DNA of 64,000 nt, taken from Fen-1058 sp964398185 (lineage in GTDB: Bacteria > Chloroflexota > Anaerolineae > Fen-1058). Below are positions 50,431 through 58,778 of the stretch, in pieces (position 1 is the stretch's first letter; every line of letters starts with the position of its first letter). The translations under genes and the position numbers were made by a program. A model generated the notes under the pieces. It was not told the DNA's origin and did no database searches. It saw nothing but the letters and a program-made list of their open reading frames with translations. Location of the stretch: NCBI GenBank assembly GCA_964398185.1, contig CAYNML010000005.1:57174-121173 (forward strand), given 5' to 3'.

Positions 50431-52053
50431 ATGGCGCTCCATCCCGTGCAGGAAGCAAGGCGTCTGACCTTGCAAAACCAGTTGGATGCGGCGAAGACTC
50501 TGGTCGAGCGCAATAAGCTGGGGCAATTTCCAACGCCAACTCTGTTGGCCACAGAGATACTCGAATACGCCCGCCGCCTGTTACCGACCACGGCTTGCAT
50601 TCGCTTTCTCGATCCGGCTTTTGGTACCGGCTCATTCTATTCAGCCCTGCTCAAGTCTTTTACCTCGCGGCGAATTACGACAGCCGTGGGCTATGAAATC
50701 GATCCGCATTACGCACAAGCTACCCTTGACCTATGGCGAGGTCAGGCACTGGATCTGCGCCTGATGGATTTCACGCGCGCGACTCCGCCCTCTTCCGAGG
50801 CGGACAAATTTAATTTACTGATCTGCAATCCGCCGTATGTTCGGCATCATCACCTCACACTAGCGGATAAGGCACATTTGCTGCAAGCCGTCCAGCGCGC
50901 CACCGGTCTCAAACTCAATGGCCTGACCGGACTCTATGGCTACTTTCTATGTTTAGCGCACGCGTGGTTAGCAGCAGATGGGTTAGCCGGCTGGCTCATT
51001 CCCAGTGAGTTCATGGATGTCAATTACGGTCAGCCGCTCAAAACATATCTACTTGATCAAGTGACATTGCTGCGCATTCATCGCTTCGATCCGCTGGATG
51101 TGCAGTTTCAAGACGCGCTCGTCTCATCGGCCGTGGTGTGGTTCAAGAACACGCCGCCGCCAACCAGGCACACCGTCGAGTTTACGTATGGCGGCACACT
51201 CGCGCAACCTGTTCTCACGAAAAACATTCCAACCGAGGCGCTGCGCGAGATGGTTAAATGGACAAAATATCCGCACGCACCGATCCTGCCGCCGGATCAA
51301 TCGAGTGTGAAGCTGGCCGATCTCTTCAAGATTCAGCGCGGCCTTGCCACGGGCGCGAATGACTTCTTCATCCTCTCGCGCGATCAAATCGCCGCGCATG
51401 ATCTGCCGCCCGAATGTTTCATTCCGATTCTGCCCAGTCCACGGTTTTTAGATGTTGACGAAATTACGGCGAACGATTGCGGCGAACCGGTGATCGATCG
51501 CCCGCGCTTTCTGCTGAACTGCACCCTGCCCGAAGACGCGCTTAAGCGACGGTATCCGACACTCTGGGCATACTTGCAAACAGGCGTCGCCGCAGGAATC
51601 GATCAAGGTTATCTTTGCCAACATCGCACTCCGTGGTATGCACAGGAAATGCGTGCGCCTGCGCCGTTTTTGTGTACGTATATGGGCCGGCAGGGCACAG
51701 GACGCGGGCGACCGTTTCGCTTCATTCTCAATCACTCGCAAGCGACCGCGCCCAATGTCTATCTTATGCTGTACCCCAATTCTGATCTGGCATTTCATCT
51801 TAAGGATCATCCACGTCGCCTGAAAGCCGTGTGGCATGCCCTGAACGACATCCAACTTGAAACACTCATCGGCGAAGGCCGGGTGTACGGTGGAGGCCTA
51901 CACAAGCTGGAACCGAACGAACTGGCGAATGCGCCGGCCGATCGGATACTGGCAGCCTTGCCTGAATTTGCTGCGCGCCAGATTGGACAATTGCAACTCT
52001 TTGAGAAAAAGGAACCTTACCAGACCCATCATTCATCGAAAGCGAAGCGCTGA
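50431..52053 (+). CDS. N6-adenine DNA methyltransferase of the XamI-like system
   Basis: This 540-residue protein has the SAM-binding motif I LDPAFGTGSFYSALL (about 60-75) and catalytic motif NPPYVRHH (about 132), in the order of gamma-class (Eco57I/TaqI-like) adenine methyltransferases. The C-terminal half (from about 290: KLADLFKIQRGLATGANDFF) is a TaqI-like target-recognition domain. It should protect the site cut by the upstream endonuclease; with that gene broken it would be a solitary methylase. Codon use is less GC-rich than in the flanking housekeeping genes, in keeping with transfer. Confidence 0.88.
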   Translation: MALHPVQEARRLTLQNQLDAAKTLVERNKLGQFPTPTLLATEILEYARRLLPTTACIRFLDPAFGTGSFYSALLKSFTSRRITTAVGYEIDPHYAQATLDLWRGQALDLRLMDFTRATPPSSEADKFNLLICNPPYVRHHHLTLADKAHLLQAVQRATGLKLNGLTGLYGYFLCLAHAWLAADGLAGWLIPSEFMDVNYGQPLKTYLLDQVTLLRIHRFDPLDVQFQDALVSSAVVWFKNTPPPTRHTVEFTYGGTLAQPVLTKNIPTEALREMVKWTKYPHAPILPPDQSSVKLADLFKIQRGLATGANDFFILSRDQIAAHDLPPECFIPILPSPRFLDVDEITANDCGEPVIDRPRFLLNCTLPEDALKRRYPTLWAYLQTGVAAGIDQGYLCQHRTPWYAQEMRAPAPFLCTYMGRQGTGRGRPFRFILNHSQATAPNVYLMLYPNSDLAFHLKDHPRRLKAVWHALNDIQLETLIGEGRVYGGGLHKLEPNELANAPADRILAALPEFAARQIGQLQLFEKKEPYQTHHSSKAKR

Positions 52054-52135
52054 GGATAACCCTGCGACGAGAGAGTGGATTAGTTTTTACGAGCATCATC
52101 CACCCCACCTCTCTGCTCAGCACGAATTCCTCAAT

Positions 52136-52160
52136 CACTGGCCACTGATCGCTGATCGCT
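52136..52160. repeat. Degenerate heptamer repeat (CACTGAT type)
   Basis: CACTGGC-CACTGAT-CGCTGAT-CGCT, three and a half 7-base units between the methylase gene and the gyrA promoter. Confidence 0.6.
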
Positions 52161-52176
52161 TAACCTCTCGTTCTAT

Positions 52177-52205
52177 TTGACAACTCCCCGCGCGTCAAGT
52201 AAGAT
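52177..52205 (+). promoter_or_regulatory. Promoter upstream of gyrA
   Basis: TTGACA (52177-52182), 17 bases, TAAGAT (52200-52205). The transcript would have a leader of about 145 bases containing two hairpins. Confidence 0.65.
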
Positions 52206-52229
52206 GCAAACGAACTTACATACCGCATC

Positions 52230-52320
52230 ATTCCCGCGTGCTTTTGGCGGGAATCCGAGAGCACAATCGGCGTTAGTTACCTATCATCGCTCTGGATGCC
52301 CGATACAAGCACTCGGGCAT
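52230..52320. repeat. Two-hairpin dispersed element in the gyrA leader
   Basis: Hairpin 1: ATTCCCGC (52230-52237) with GCGGGAAT (52247-52254). Hairpin 2: ATGCCCGA (52296-52303) with TCGGGCAT (52313-52320). The outer ends (TCATTCCCGC and GGGCATGACG) resemble widespread REP/MITE-like intergenic elements. Confidence 0.6.
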
Positions 52321-52359
52321 GACGTCCGCCAAGTTCGATTCAACACTCGGAGAAACTGA

Positions 52360-54999
52360 ATGGCCCCGAAAGACAAAGACGCCCACAATATCGGCAAAGT
52401 GCGCGCCATCGACATCGATCACGAGATGCAGCAGGCGTATCTATCCTACGCCATGAGCGTCATCGTGGCGCGCGCCCTGCCCGACGCCCGTGACGGCTTG
52501 AAGCCGGTGCATCGCCGCATCTTGTACGCGATGCACGACATGGGCTTACAGCCCAACACGCCCTATAAGAAATCGGCCCGCATCGTCGGCGAGGTGCTGG
52601 GCAAATATCACCCGCACGGCGACGCGGCGGTGTACGACGCCATGTCGCGCATGGCGCAGGATTTCTCCATGCGCTATCTGCTGGTCGACGGCCAGGGCAA
52701 CTTCGGATCAGTCGATGGCGATGCGCCCGCGGCCATGCGCTACACCGAAGCGCGGCTGGCCAAGATGGCGACCGATCTACTCGGCGACATCGAGAAAAAC
52801 ACCGTCGATTTCGGATCGAACTTCGACGGCACACTCAAAGAGCCGCTGGTGCTGCCCGCCGCCGTCCCCAATCTATTGATCAACGGGGCGACCGGCATCG
52901 CCGTCGGTATGGCGACCAACATCCCGCCGCACAACCTTGGCGAGGTGTGCGACGCGATCGCGTATCTGATCACCCGCTGGGATCACATCGATCGCGTGAG
53001 CGTGGACGATCTGATGAAGTACATCAAGGGGCCAGACTTCCCCACGGGCGGCGTGCTGTTCCGCTACAACGAGACCGTGGAAGGCGGCGATGCCCTGCGC
53101 GCCGCGTATGCCACCGGGCGCGGCCGCGTGATCATTCAAGCCAGGGCTTTCATCGAAGAAGCCGAGCGCGGCAAGAGCCGCATCATCGTCACCGAACTGC
53201 CCTATCAGGTGAACAAGAGCAGTTTGATCGAACGCATCGCCGATCTGGTGCGCGACGGCAAGATCGAAGGCATTACGGATCTGCGGGATGAGTCAGACCG
53301 ATCAGGGATGCGCATCATCATCGAACTCAGCCGCACCGTCGAAGATCCCAAGGCCATCCTCGGCCTGCTGTTCAAGTACACGCCCATGCAATCGACCTTC
53401 GGCATCATCAACCTGGCGCTGGTCGACGGCGAGCCGCGCCTGCTGACGCTGAAGCGCATGCTGCAATTGTTTGTCGAGCACCGCCAGGTCATCGTGCGCC
53501 GCCGCAGCGAATTCGATCTGGCCCGCGCCAAGGAACGCGCGCACATCCTCGAAGGTCTGCTCAAGGCCATCGACAATCTCGATGAAGTGATCCGCATCAT
53601 CCGCCGCAGCGCCGACGCCGAGGCCGCCAAGGAAGCGTTGATGAAGCGCTTCCGCTTCAGCGACGCGCAGGCCACGGCCATCCTCGATATGCCGCTGCGC
53701 CGTCTCGCCAGGCTGGAACGCGAGAAACTGGAAGCGGAATACAAAGAGAAGAAGGCGCTCATCAAGTATCTGGAAGACCTGCTCAAGGATCCCAAGAAGA
53801 TCCTCGGCGTCATCCGCGATGAGCTGCACAAGCTCAAAGAGCGTTATGGCGACGCCCGCCGCACCCAGATCGTCGAGGCCGAAGTGAAGAAGGGCGAAGT
53901 AATCACCGCGCACGATCTGGTCGCCAGCGGCGCGGCGTGGATCATCGCCTACGAAGACGGCACGCTCCATCGCAACGGCGAAGAACTCGAACTGCTGGAA
54001 GACAAAGCGCCCAGCGCGCTGCTGTATGCCGACATGCGCGACAATCTGTTCGTGATCGCCGAAGGCGGACAGGGCGGCGTTATCGGCGTGCATCAACTCT
54101 CCGATGAACCGATGCCCGCCGCCGAGGTCGTCGGCGTGCCGACCGGGCAGCGCCTCGTCGCGGCCTTAGCGCTGCCTCTGGGTGTTTCCGAATTGCCCGG
54201 CTATCTCTTTCTCACGACGCGGCTCGGCGTGGTGAAGCGCGTGACGCTGAGCGATCTGGCGAAACAGTTCGGCACATTCAGCGTGATGAACATTGCGGAA
54301 GACGATGCCATCGTGTCGATCCGCGTGACACAGGGCGAAGGTGAGGTGCTGCTGGCGACGGCGCGCGGCCAGACCATCCGCTTTGCAGAAGAAGAAGTCC
54401 GCCCGATGGGCTTCAACGCGGGCGGTGTGGCCGGGATTAAGCTGGTGAATGAAGATGTGGTCGTCGGCGCGGATGTCGTCCAGCCCGACGGCGAAGTGGC
54501 CGTCATCACCGAACAGGGCGTCGGCAAGCGATCGCGTATGAGCGAGTTCCCCAGGCAGGGCCGCGCAGGTCAGGGCGTCATCGGCATTCGCGTGGATGAA
54601 GAGGATGCGGTGGCCGGACTGGTCATCGCCGGCCTCAAAGATGAGGTGTACATCACCACCTCGCGCGGCAAGTCAAAGCAGGTGAAGCTGAAAGCCTTTA
54701 AGAGCCTGGGCCGCGCGACGGGCGGCTACAACGTGCAGCACGTGGTCAAGAACGAAGTCATCACAGGGCTAATCAGACCTGTGGAACGCATCACCGTGCC
54801 GGAAGCCGGAGAGCCGCCCTCGGCTGAACCGGTGCAGATGGAGTTAGCCATCGAAACGCCGGTCAAAAAAGGCAAAGCCGAGAAGCAACCAGCAAAGCAA
54901 GCACCTGCTGTTAAGAAGTCCGTGGCTCCAGTCAAGAAGGCGCCTGCCGTCAAGAAACCAGCGGCCAAAGCCAAGAAGAAACCGGTCAAAGCCCGCTGA
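52360..54999 (+). CDS. gyrA: DNA gyrase subunit A with lysine-rich C-terminal tail
   Basis: This 879-residue protein cuts and rejoins DNA in gyrase. N-terminal domain: ALPDARDGLKPVHRRILYAM, GKYHPHGDAAVYDA, and the catalytic tyrosine in AAMRYTEARL (about residue 129). The long coiled-coil arm lies at 380-510. The C-terminal beta-pinwheel starts near 525; where the GyrA box (QRRGGKG) is expected it reads RQGRAGQGV, a weakened match. The last 60 residues are a low-complexity tail of Lys, Ala and Pro (KKAPAVKKPAAKAKKKP), like histone H1, which would add non-specific DNA binding. It could in principle be ParC, but pinwheel length and sequence favour GyrA. gyrB is not adjacent. Confidence 0.92.
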   Translation: MAPKDKDAHNIGKVRAIDIDHEMQQAYLSYAMSVIVARALPDARDGLKPVHRRILYAMHDMGLQPNTPYKKSARIVGEVLGKYHPHGDAAVYDAMSRMAQDFSMRYLLVDGQGNFGSVDGDAPAAMRYTEARLAKMATDLLGDIEKNTVDFGSNFDGTLKEPLVLPAAVPNLLINGATGIAVGMATNIPPHNLGEVCDAIAYLITRWDHIDRVSVDDLMKYIKGPDFPTGGVLFRYNETVEGGDALRAAYATGRGRVIIQARAFIEEAERGKSRIIVTELPYQVNKSSLIERIADLVRDGKIEGITDLRDESDRSGMRIIIELSRTVEDPKAILGLLFKYTPMQSTFGIINLALVDGEPRLLTLKRMLQLFVEHRQVIVRRRSEFDLARAKERAHILEGLLKAIDNLDEVIRIIRRSADAEAAKEALMKRFRFSDAQATAILDMPLRRLARLEREKLEAEYKEKKALIKYLEDLLKDPKKILGVIRDELHKLKERYGDARRTQIVEAEVKKGEVITAHDLVASGAAWIIAYEDGTLHRNGEELELLEDKAPSALLYADMRDNLFVIAEGGQGGVIGVHQLSDEPMPAAEVVGVPTGQRLVAALALPLGVSELPGYLFLTTRLGVVKRVTLSDLAKQFGTFSVMNIAEDDAIVSIRVTQGEGEVLLATARGQTIRFAEEEVRPMGFNAGGVAGIKLVNEDVVVGADVVQPDGEVAVITEQGVGKRSRMSEFPRQGRAGQGVIGIRVDEEDAVAGLVIAGLKDEVYITTSRGKSKQVKLKAFKSLGRATGGYNVQHVVKNEVITGLIRPVERITVPEAGEPPSAEPVQMELAIETPVKKGKAEKQPAKQAPAVKKSVAPVKKAPAVKKPAAKAKKKPVKAR

Positions 55000-55006
55000 G
55001 ATAACA

Positions 55007-55041
55007 CCGACCCGCAAGGCCGTACTTACCTTGCGGGTCGG
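55007..55041 (+). terminator. Strong hairpin after gyrA
   Basis: A 13-bp perfect stem, CCGACCCGCAAGG with CCTTGCGGGTCGG, loop of 9. It is not followed by a T-run, so termination may be Rho-independent only in part, or the hairpin protects the 3' end. Confidence 0.6.
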
Positions 55042-55144
55042 CTGGCTTAAGGCTAACGCAGCGGAGGAGATTTCTAATTCCGCCTGAAAGTGGCGCGTAT
55101 GGAAATGGGCCCTGCCGTTTGAGACAGACGGCCGAAGCCTGATG

Positions 55145-55537
55145 CTAGGCCTGGTGCGCCTCGTGATCTGCGATAATCTGCGCGATGTCCTTGACAATGG
55201 TCATGGGCTTGAAGGGCTTGACCCAGAAGTCGGTAGCGCCCACGGCTTTGGACTGCGCGCGGCGCTGCGGCGTGTCGAGCGCGGTCAGCATCACAATGGG
55301 CGTGCGCGCCGTCGCCGGCATGTCCCGCAGGCGCTGGCACACTTCGATGCCGTCCATCCCCTGCATCGAAATGTCCAGCAGCACAAAATCGAGCGGCGTC
55401 TGCTCGGCGATGGCCAGCGCCGTGGGGCCGTCATAAGCTTCGTGGAAGATCCACTCGGGCTGATCGATCTCGACCAGCAGTTTGACCACGTTGACGGTGT
55501 TCGGTTCGTCGTCGACAAACATGATGTTGATGGGCAT
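55145..55537 (-). CDS. Single-domain response regulator
   Basis: This 130-residue receiver domain alone has acidic pocket VDDEP near residue 10, phospho-acceptor in VLLDISMQGMDG (about D54), TA at about 86 and the conserved lysine in VKPFKP. No output domain is present. It starts three bases after the nucleotide cyclase stop, so it is co-transcribed with it. It is likely to relay phosphate from a kinase elsewhere, perhaps the sensory operon in this window, to the cyclase or to a phosphotransfer partner; the last point is inference. Confidence 0.9.
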   Translation of the reverse strand: MPINIMFVDDEPNTVNVVKLLVEIDQPEWIFHEAYDGPTALAIAEQTPLDFVLLDISMQGMDGIEVCQRLRDMPATARTPIVMLTALDTPQRRAQSKAVGATDFWVKPFKPMTIVKDIAQIIADHEAHQA

Positions 55538-55540
55538 AGG

Positions 55541-57145
55541 TCATTTCAGTCCCAGAACTTGATAAGCGCTTACGGCTTCGGTGATACCCTTCAAACGCAG
55601 AGCCGGCACCGCTGCAGCGATCACTTGATCGCGCACCAGGGCATACGTCGCCGCACTGATCAGAATCTGATCGCCGTCGGCGGCGCCGCACAGCCGCGCC
55701 GCCAGGTTGATGTGATGGCCGATGGCGGTGTATTCCAGCCGCTGCGTCGAGCCAAAATTGCCGACGATGACTTCGCCGGTGTCGAGGCCGATGCCGATCG
55801 GGGGCAGCTGCGGCCAGCGCTGCATCACTGCACGGTGCGCGCTGATCATCCGGCAGGCGGTCTGCACGGCCCGCAGCGCATGATCGGGCTGCGGCAGCGG
55901 CACGTTGTACAACGCCATCACGCCGTCGCCGATGAATTTATCGAGGGTCCCATCGTGCGCGCGCACCACTTCGGTCATGGCGCTGAGATGATCGCTCAGC
56001 ATCTGCACCAGCAGTTCTGGCGCGATCTCCTCGGAGGTGGCCGTAAAGCCGCGAATGTCGGAGAACAAGGCCGTGACCGTGACGCGCTCGCCCTTGAGCC
56101 AGTCGCGTTCCGGCATGGCCAACATGCGATCCATCACCTTCGATCCCACACGCCGCCCGAAAGCCTCGCGCAGCCGCTGAATCTGCAAGCCTTCGAAGAT
56201 GGCGGTATCGATCTGGCTGGCGATGGCGGCCAGCAGGCGCTGATCGATCCGCGTGAATTCGGCCCGCCCCACCCGATTGATCACGCCCAGCACACCGATG
56301 ATGCGTTCATTGAGGATCAGCGGGAGGCAGATCAGCGATCGGATGGGACCGGCCGCCAAAGTGCGCAGCGCAGGCGCGCCCTGCCGCACGGCTTCATCGG
56401 CCGCAGCCTGAATCAGCTGCGCGTGATCGGCCATGCGCAGCAAATCGTGATTGGTCGCCGCGCGCAGCTCCAGTTGATGCCCGGCGATATCGTACAACAT
56501 GATGAAGCCAGCTTCAGCCGGTACGGCGCCGCACAGCTCTTGCAGCACAGCGTCCAGCATGTCGTTGAACGGCAGACCCTTGTCGCGGATGCGATCGATC
56601 GTATACAGGGTGTGCAGTTCCTGCCGCTCAAAGCGCAGCTCGTGAACGGTGTGCAGGTGCAGCAGCGCCGAGTCCAGCTCGGCCACGCCGACATCCAGGA
56701 TGCTCAATTCGTCGTCGGTAAAGGGACGTTCAAGATTGGCCAACAGCAGCGCACCCAGGGTCTGCGCTTTCACGCGCAGCGGCGCGCCCAGCCAGTGCAG
56801 GCGGCTCAACGCTCCCCATGAGTCTGCCACCGGCAACCGCTGCACCGCGGGCAGGTCACAGGCAGCCTGCGAGAGTTGGTGGAGCACGGCCTGGCCGCTC
56901 GGCGTCAACGCCGTGACCCGATCGATCAACGACCGGACTTCCAGCTGCTGGGTGTCAGGATCGAACCAGCTCAGCAGGCCCACCTCGGCTTCCAGCGCTT
57001 GCACAAGCAGCGAGACGGCCGCCGTCATCGCCTCGAGATCATCGGCCGCGGTATCGCAGGCTTCATCAATGGCCAGCATGAGATCGACTTGCTTCCGGGA
57101 CAAGCTCAGTTGGTCCTCCACAGATTTCCGCGCAGCGTCAATCAT
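55541..57145 (-). CDS. Class III adenylate/guanylate cyclase with two GAF domains
   Basis: This 534-residue protein starts at ATG 57145 (GAGGG six bases upstream). GAF1 lies at about 20-165 and GAF2 at 185-330. The catalytic domain (360-534) has TALFSDIRGFT (metal-binding aspartate), DKFIGDGVMALYNVP (second aspartate and the base-contacting lysine) and EYTAIGHHINLAARL (the transition-state asparagine; the usual IGD is IGH). The Lys/Thr pair in these places fits ATP as substrate (class IIIb-like), so cAMP is more likely than cGMP. GAF domains may bind a cyclic nucleotide or another small ligand. A hairpin covers part of the ribosome site. The following gene encodes a response regulator. Confidence 0.88.
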   Translation of the reverse strand: MIDAARKSVEDQLSLSRKQVDLMLAIDEACDTAADDLEAMTAAVSLLVQALEAEVGLLSWFDPDTQQLEVRSLIDRVTALTPSGQAVLHQLSQAACDLPAVQRLPVADSWGALSRLHWLGAPLRVKAQTLGALLLANLERPFTDDELSILDVGVAELDSALLHLHTVHELRFERQELHTLYTIDRIRDKGLPFNDMLDAVLQELCGAVPAEAGFIMLYDIAGHQLELRAATNHDLLRMADHAQLIQAAADEAVRQGAPALRTLAAGPIRSLICLPLILNERIIGVLGVINRVGRAEFTRIDQRLLAAIASQIDTAIFEGLQIQRLREAFGRRVGSKVMDRMLAMPERDWLKGERVTVTALFSDIRGFTATSEEIAPELLVQMLSDHLSAMTEVVRAHDGTLDKFIGDGVMALYNVPLPQPDHALRAVQTACRMISAHRAVMQRWPQLPPIGIGLDTGEVIVGNFGSTQRLEYTAIGHHINLAARLCGAADGDQILISAATYALVRDQVIAAAVPALRLKGITEAVSAYQVLGLK

Positions 57146-57151
57146 GATCAA

Positions 57152-57174
57152 CCCTCACGGCGTTCAGCCGTGAG
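57152..57174 (-). promoter_or_regulatory. 5'-leader hairpin overlapping the cyclase ribosome site
   Basis: On the minus strand CTCACGGC-TGAAC-GCCGTGAG is followed directly by GG, TTGATC and the ATG. The Shine-Dalgarno GTGAGGG uses the last five bases of the stem, so folding would hide it. Confidence 0.55.
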
Positions 57175-57204
57175 TATACACTGCCCGCACAAAATGGCAA
57201 AATG

Positions 57205-57240
57205 CAAAAAAGCCCCCGGCACTGCGTCCAGTGCGGGGGC
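57205..57240 (-). terminator. Intrinsic terminator of the DUF2270 gene
   Basis: On the minus strand GCCCCC/GGGGGC and GCACT/AGTGC stems (one bulged base) are followed by TTTTTTTGCATTTTG. The remaining gap up to 57480 shows no gene or further clear structure. Confidence 0.85.
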
Positions 57241-57480
57241 GGATCTGCGCGTGACGGGCTGGGGACGTTAACCGGTTCAGGCCGGCGATAGTTTCCCGGG
57301 CAACAATGGTTGACCTGAAGAAACGCAATGATCTAAGATTCTCGCCGTCCCGATTGGTTCGCCTCGGCTTACAGGTGGCGCCACAGCACGAGGTAGTCTG
57401 CGCCAGCCCGCACGTTAGTTCAAATATAGTCTTTTTGCGGTTATGCGGCATTGAGAATCGATTGTGGCACAGTTGGGGTT

Positions 57481-58566
57481 TTATTTGACCGGTTCGGTGC
57501 GCAGCGGTTGAAACCCGCGCCCCAGAATTTCCTGCGCCGGCATGACGATGATGAACGCCGTCGGGTCGGCTTCGGACACCAGCGTCTTGAGGTGATTGAC
57601 CTCCGTCACCGTCAAAGCCACCATCAGGACCGGATGCGGCTGACCCGTGTACATGCCGGTGCCTTCCAGCTTGGTCACGCCGCGATGCAACTGGCTCAGA
57701 ATGGACTTGCTCAGTTCCTTGCTGTTCTGCCCGCCAATGATCAATGCCACCAATTGCGCCCGCTTCCCGCTGCCGCGATACCAGGCTCGCCGGCCGTCTT
57801 GCGTTTTCACGCCCTCGGCGGCAAAGATGGCCGAGAGGGTCTGCGCCACTCCCGAATCCGCGTAGCGTGGGAGCACCTCGCCGGTGGCCTGCTGCAATCC
57901 GACCGTGCCAATGCCGATGGCAAATACCACCACCAGGAATATGATCCCGGCCACGATGACGATTTCACCCGGAATCGCACCCACCGCGCTCCGCTCAACA
58001 AACTCGGCCAGTGACGTCAGCGTCGTTGGAAACAGCGCTGATTTAGCCACCCAGGCCATGGCCAGCACCACGTAGATCCACATGTAATTGCGCCGGAAGC
58101 GCCTCCCCAGCGCCTCCAGCGTCGAAACACTGAAATGGGGATGCAGCAAGTTCTCGGCCATGGACTCAGCCCAGTCGGCAGCTGGACCAAACGGCGGCAC
58201 GAACATCGCCGCAAAAAAATCCGTCTCCATCAATCGAACCCGCGAGGCGAAGAGTTCGTAATAACGATAGCGCCGCGCTTCGATGAATAGAAACAGTGTC
58301 ACCAGCAGCATGTTCAGAATAATGACGCCGTGATGACCGCCGGCATTGGTCAGCGCAAACGAAATCGCCGCGCCCGCCGTGATCACCGCCCAGTTGGTGG
58401 TGCTGTCCAGCCGCTGCCGCCACACATTGGCGCGCTGCACCTCGCCGCGATAGAGGTGGACCATCGCCGTGGTGAATTCGCTGCCTTTCAGCCGATAACC
58501 GCGATACGTCCAGACCGGTTCGTTAGCCGTACCATCCTTTGGGGTGCTGCTTGGTTCGTCGGGCAT
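57481..58566 (-). CDS. DUF2270 membrane protein with C-terminal DUF2179-like domain
   Basis: This 361-residue protein starts at ATG 58566 (GAGG eight bases upstream). Residues 25-200 match the DUF2270 pattern: a hydrophilic start (TYRGYRLKGSEFTTAMVHLYRGEV), WRQRLDSTTNWAVITAGAAISF, EARRYRYYELF and further membrane helices. A helix at about 203-225 leads to a soluble C-terminal domain (270-361) with GMYTGQPHPVLMVALT and DPTAFIIVMPAQEILGRGF, as in the DUF2179 domain at the end of YitT-type proteins, a PII-like fold. So a membrane part is joined to a probable small-ligand-binding regulatory part. Function unknown. It is single, with its own terminator. Confidence 0.8.
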   Translation of the reverse strand: MPDEPSSTPKDGTANEPVWTYRGYRLKGSEFTTAMVHLYRGEVQRANVWRQRLDSTTNWAVITAGAAISFALTNAGGHHGVIILNMLLVTLFLFIEARRYRYYELFASRVRLMETDFFAAMFVPPFGPAADWAESMAENLLHPHFSVSTLEALGRRFRRNYMWIYVVLAMAWVAKSALFPTTLTSLAEFVERSAVGAIPGEIVIVAGIIFLVVVFAIGIGTVGLQQATGEVLPRYADSGVAQTLSAIFAAEGVKTQDGRRAWYRGSGKRAQLVALIIGGQNSKELSKSILSQLHRGVTKLEGTGMYTGQPHPVLMVALTVTEVNHLKTLVSEADPTAFIIVMPAQEILGRGFQPLRTEPVK

Positions 58567-58600
58567 GAGATTAGACCTCGCTTAGAAAGTGTGCAAATAC

Positions 58601-58629
58601 TTGACAAGACTTGCTTTTTTGACTAAAAT
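58601..58629 (+). promoter_or_regulatory. Distal promoter of the sigma factor gene
   Basis: TTGACA (58601-58606), 17 bases, TAAAAT (58624-58629), in an AT-rich stretch. Confidence 0.75.
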
Positions 58630-58641
58630 ACCAGTTAATTA

Positions 58642-58672
58642 TTGGACAAAATTTGACAGGCAGTAGTATAAT
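58642..58672 (+). promoter_or_regulatory. Proximal promoter of the sigma factor gene
   Basis: TTGGAC (58642-58647), 19 bases, TATAAT (58667-58672). A perfect TTGACA at 58653 is too close to this -10 but might serve another start. Confidence 0.45.
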
Positions 58673-58778
58673 AAATTAGGAAATATTGATATAAATAGAT
58701 GTTAATCGTACTGCTGTAGCCGACCGCTTTTCATCGTTCAATTTTCGCTGCCCTTATGATAGCACAGATAGGAGCGCC

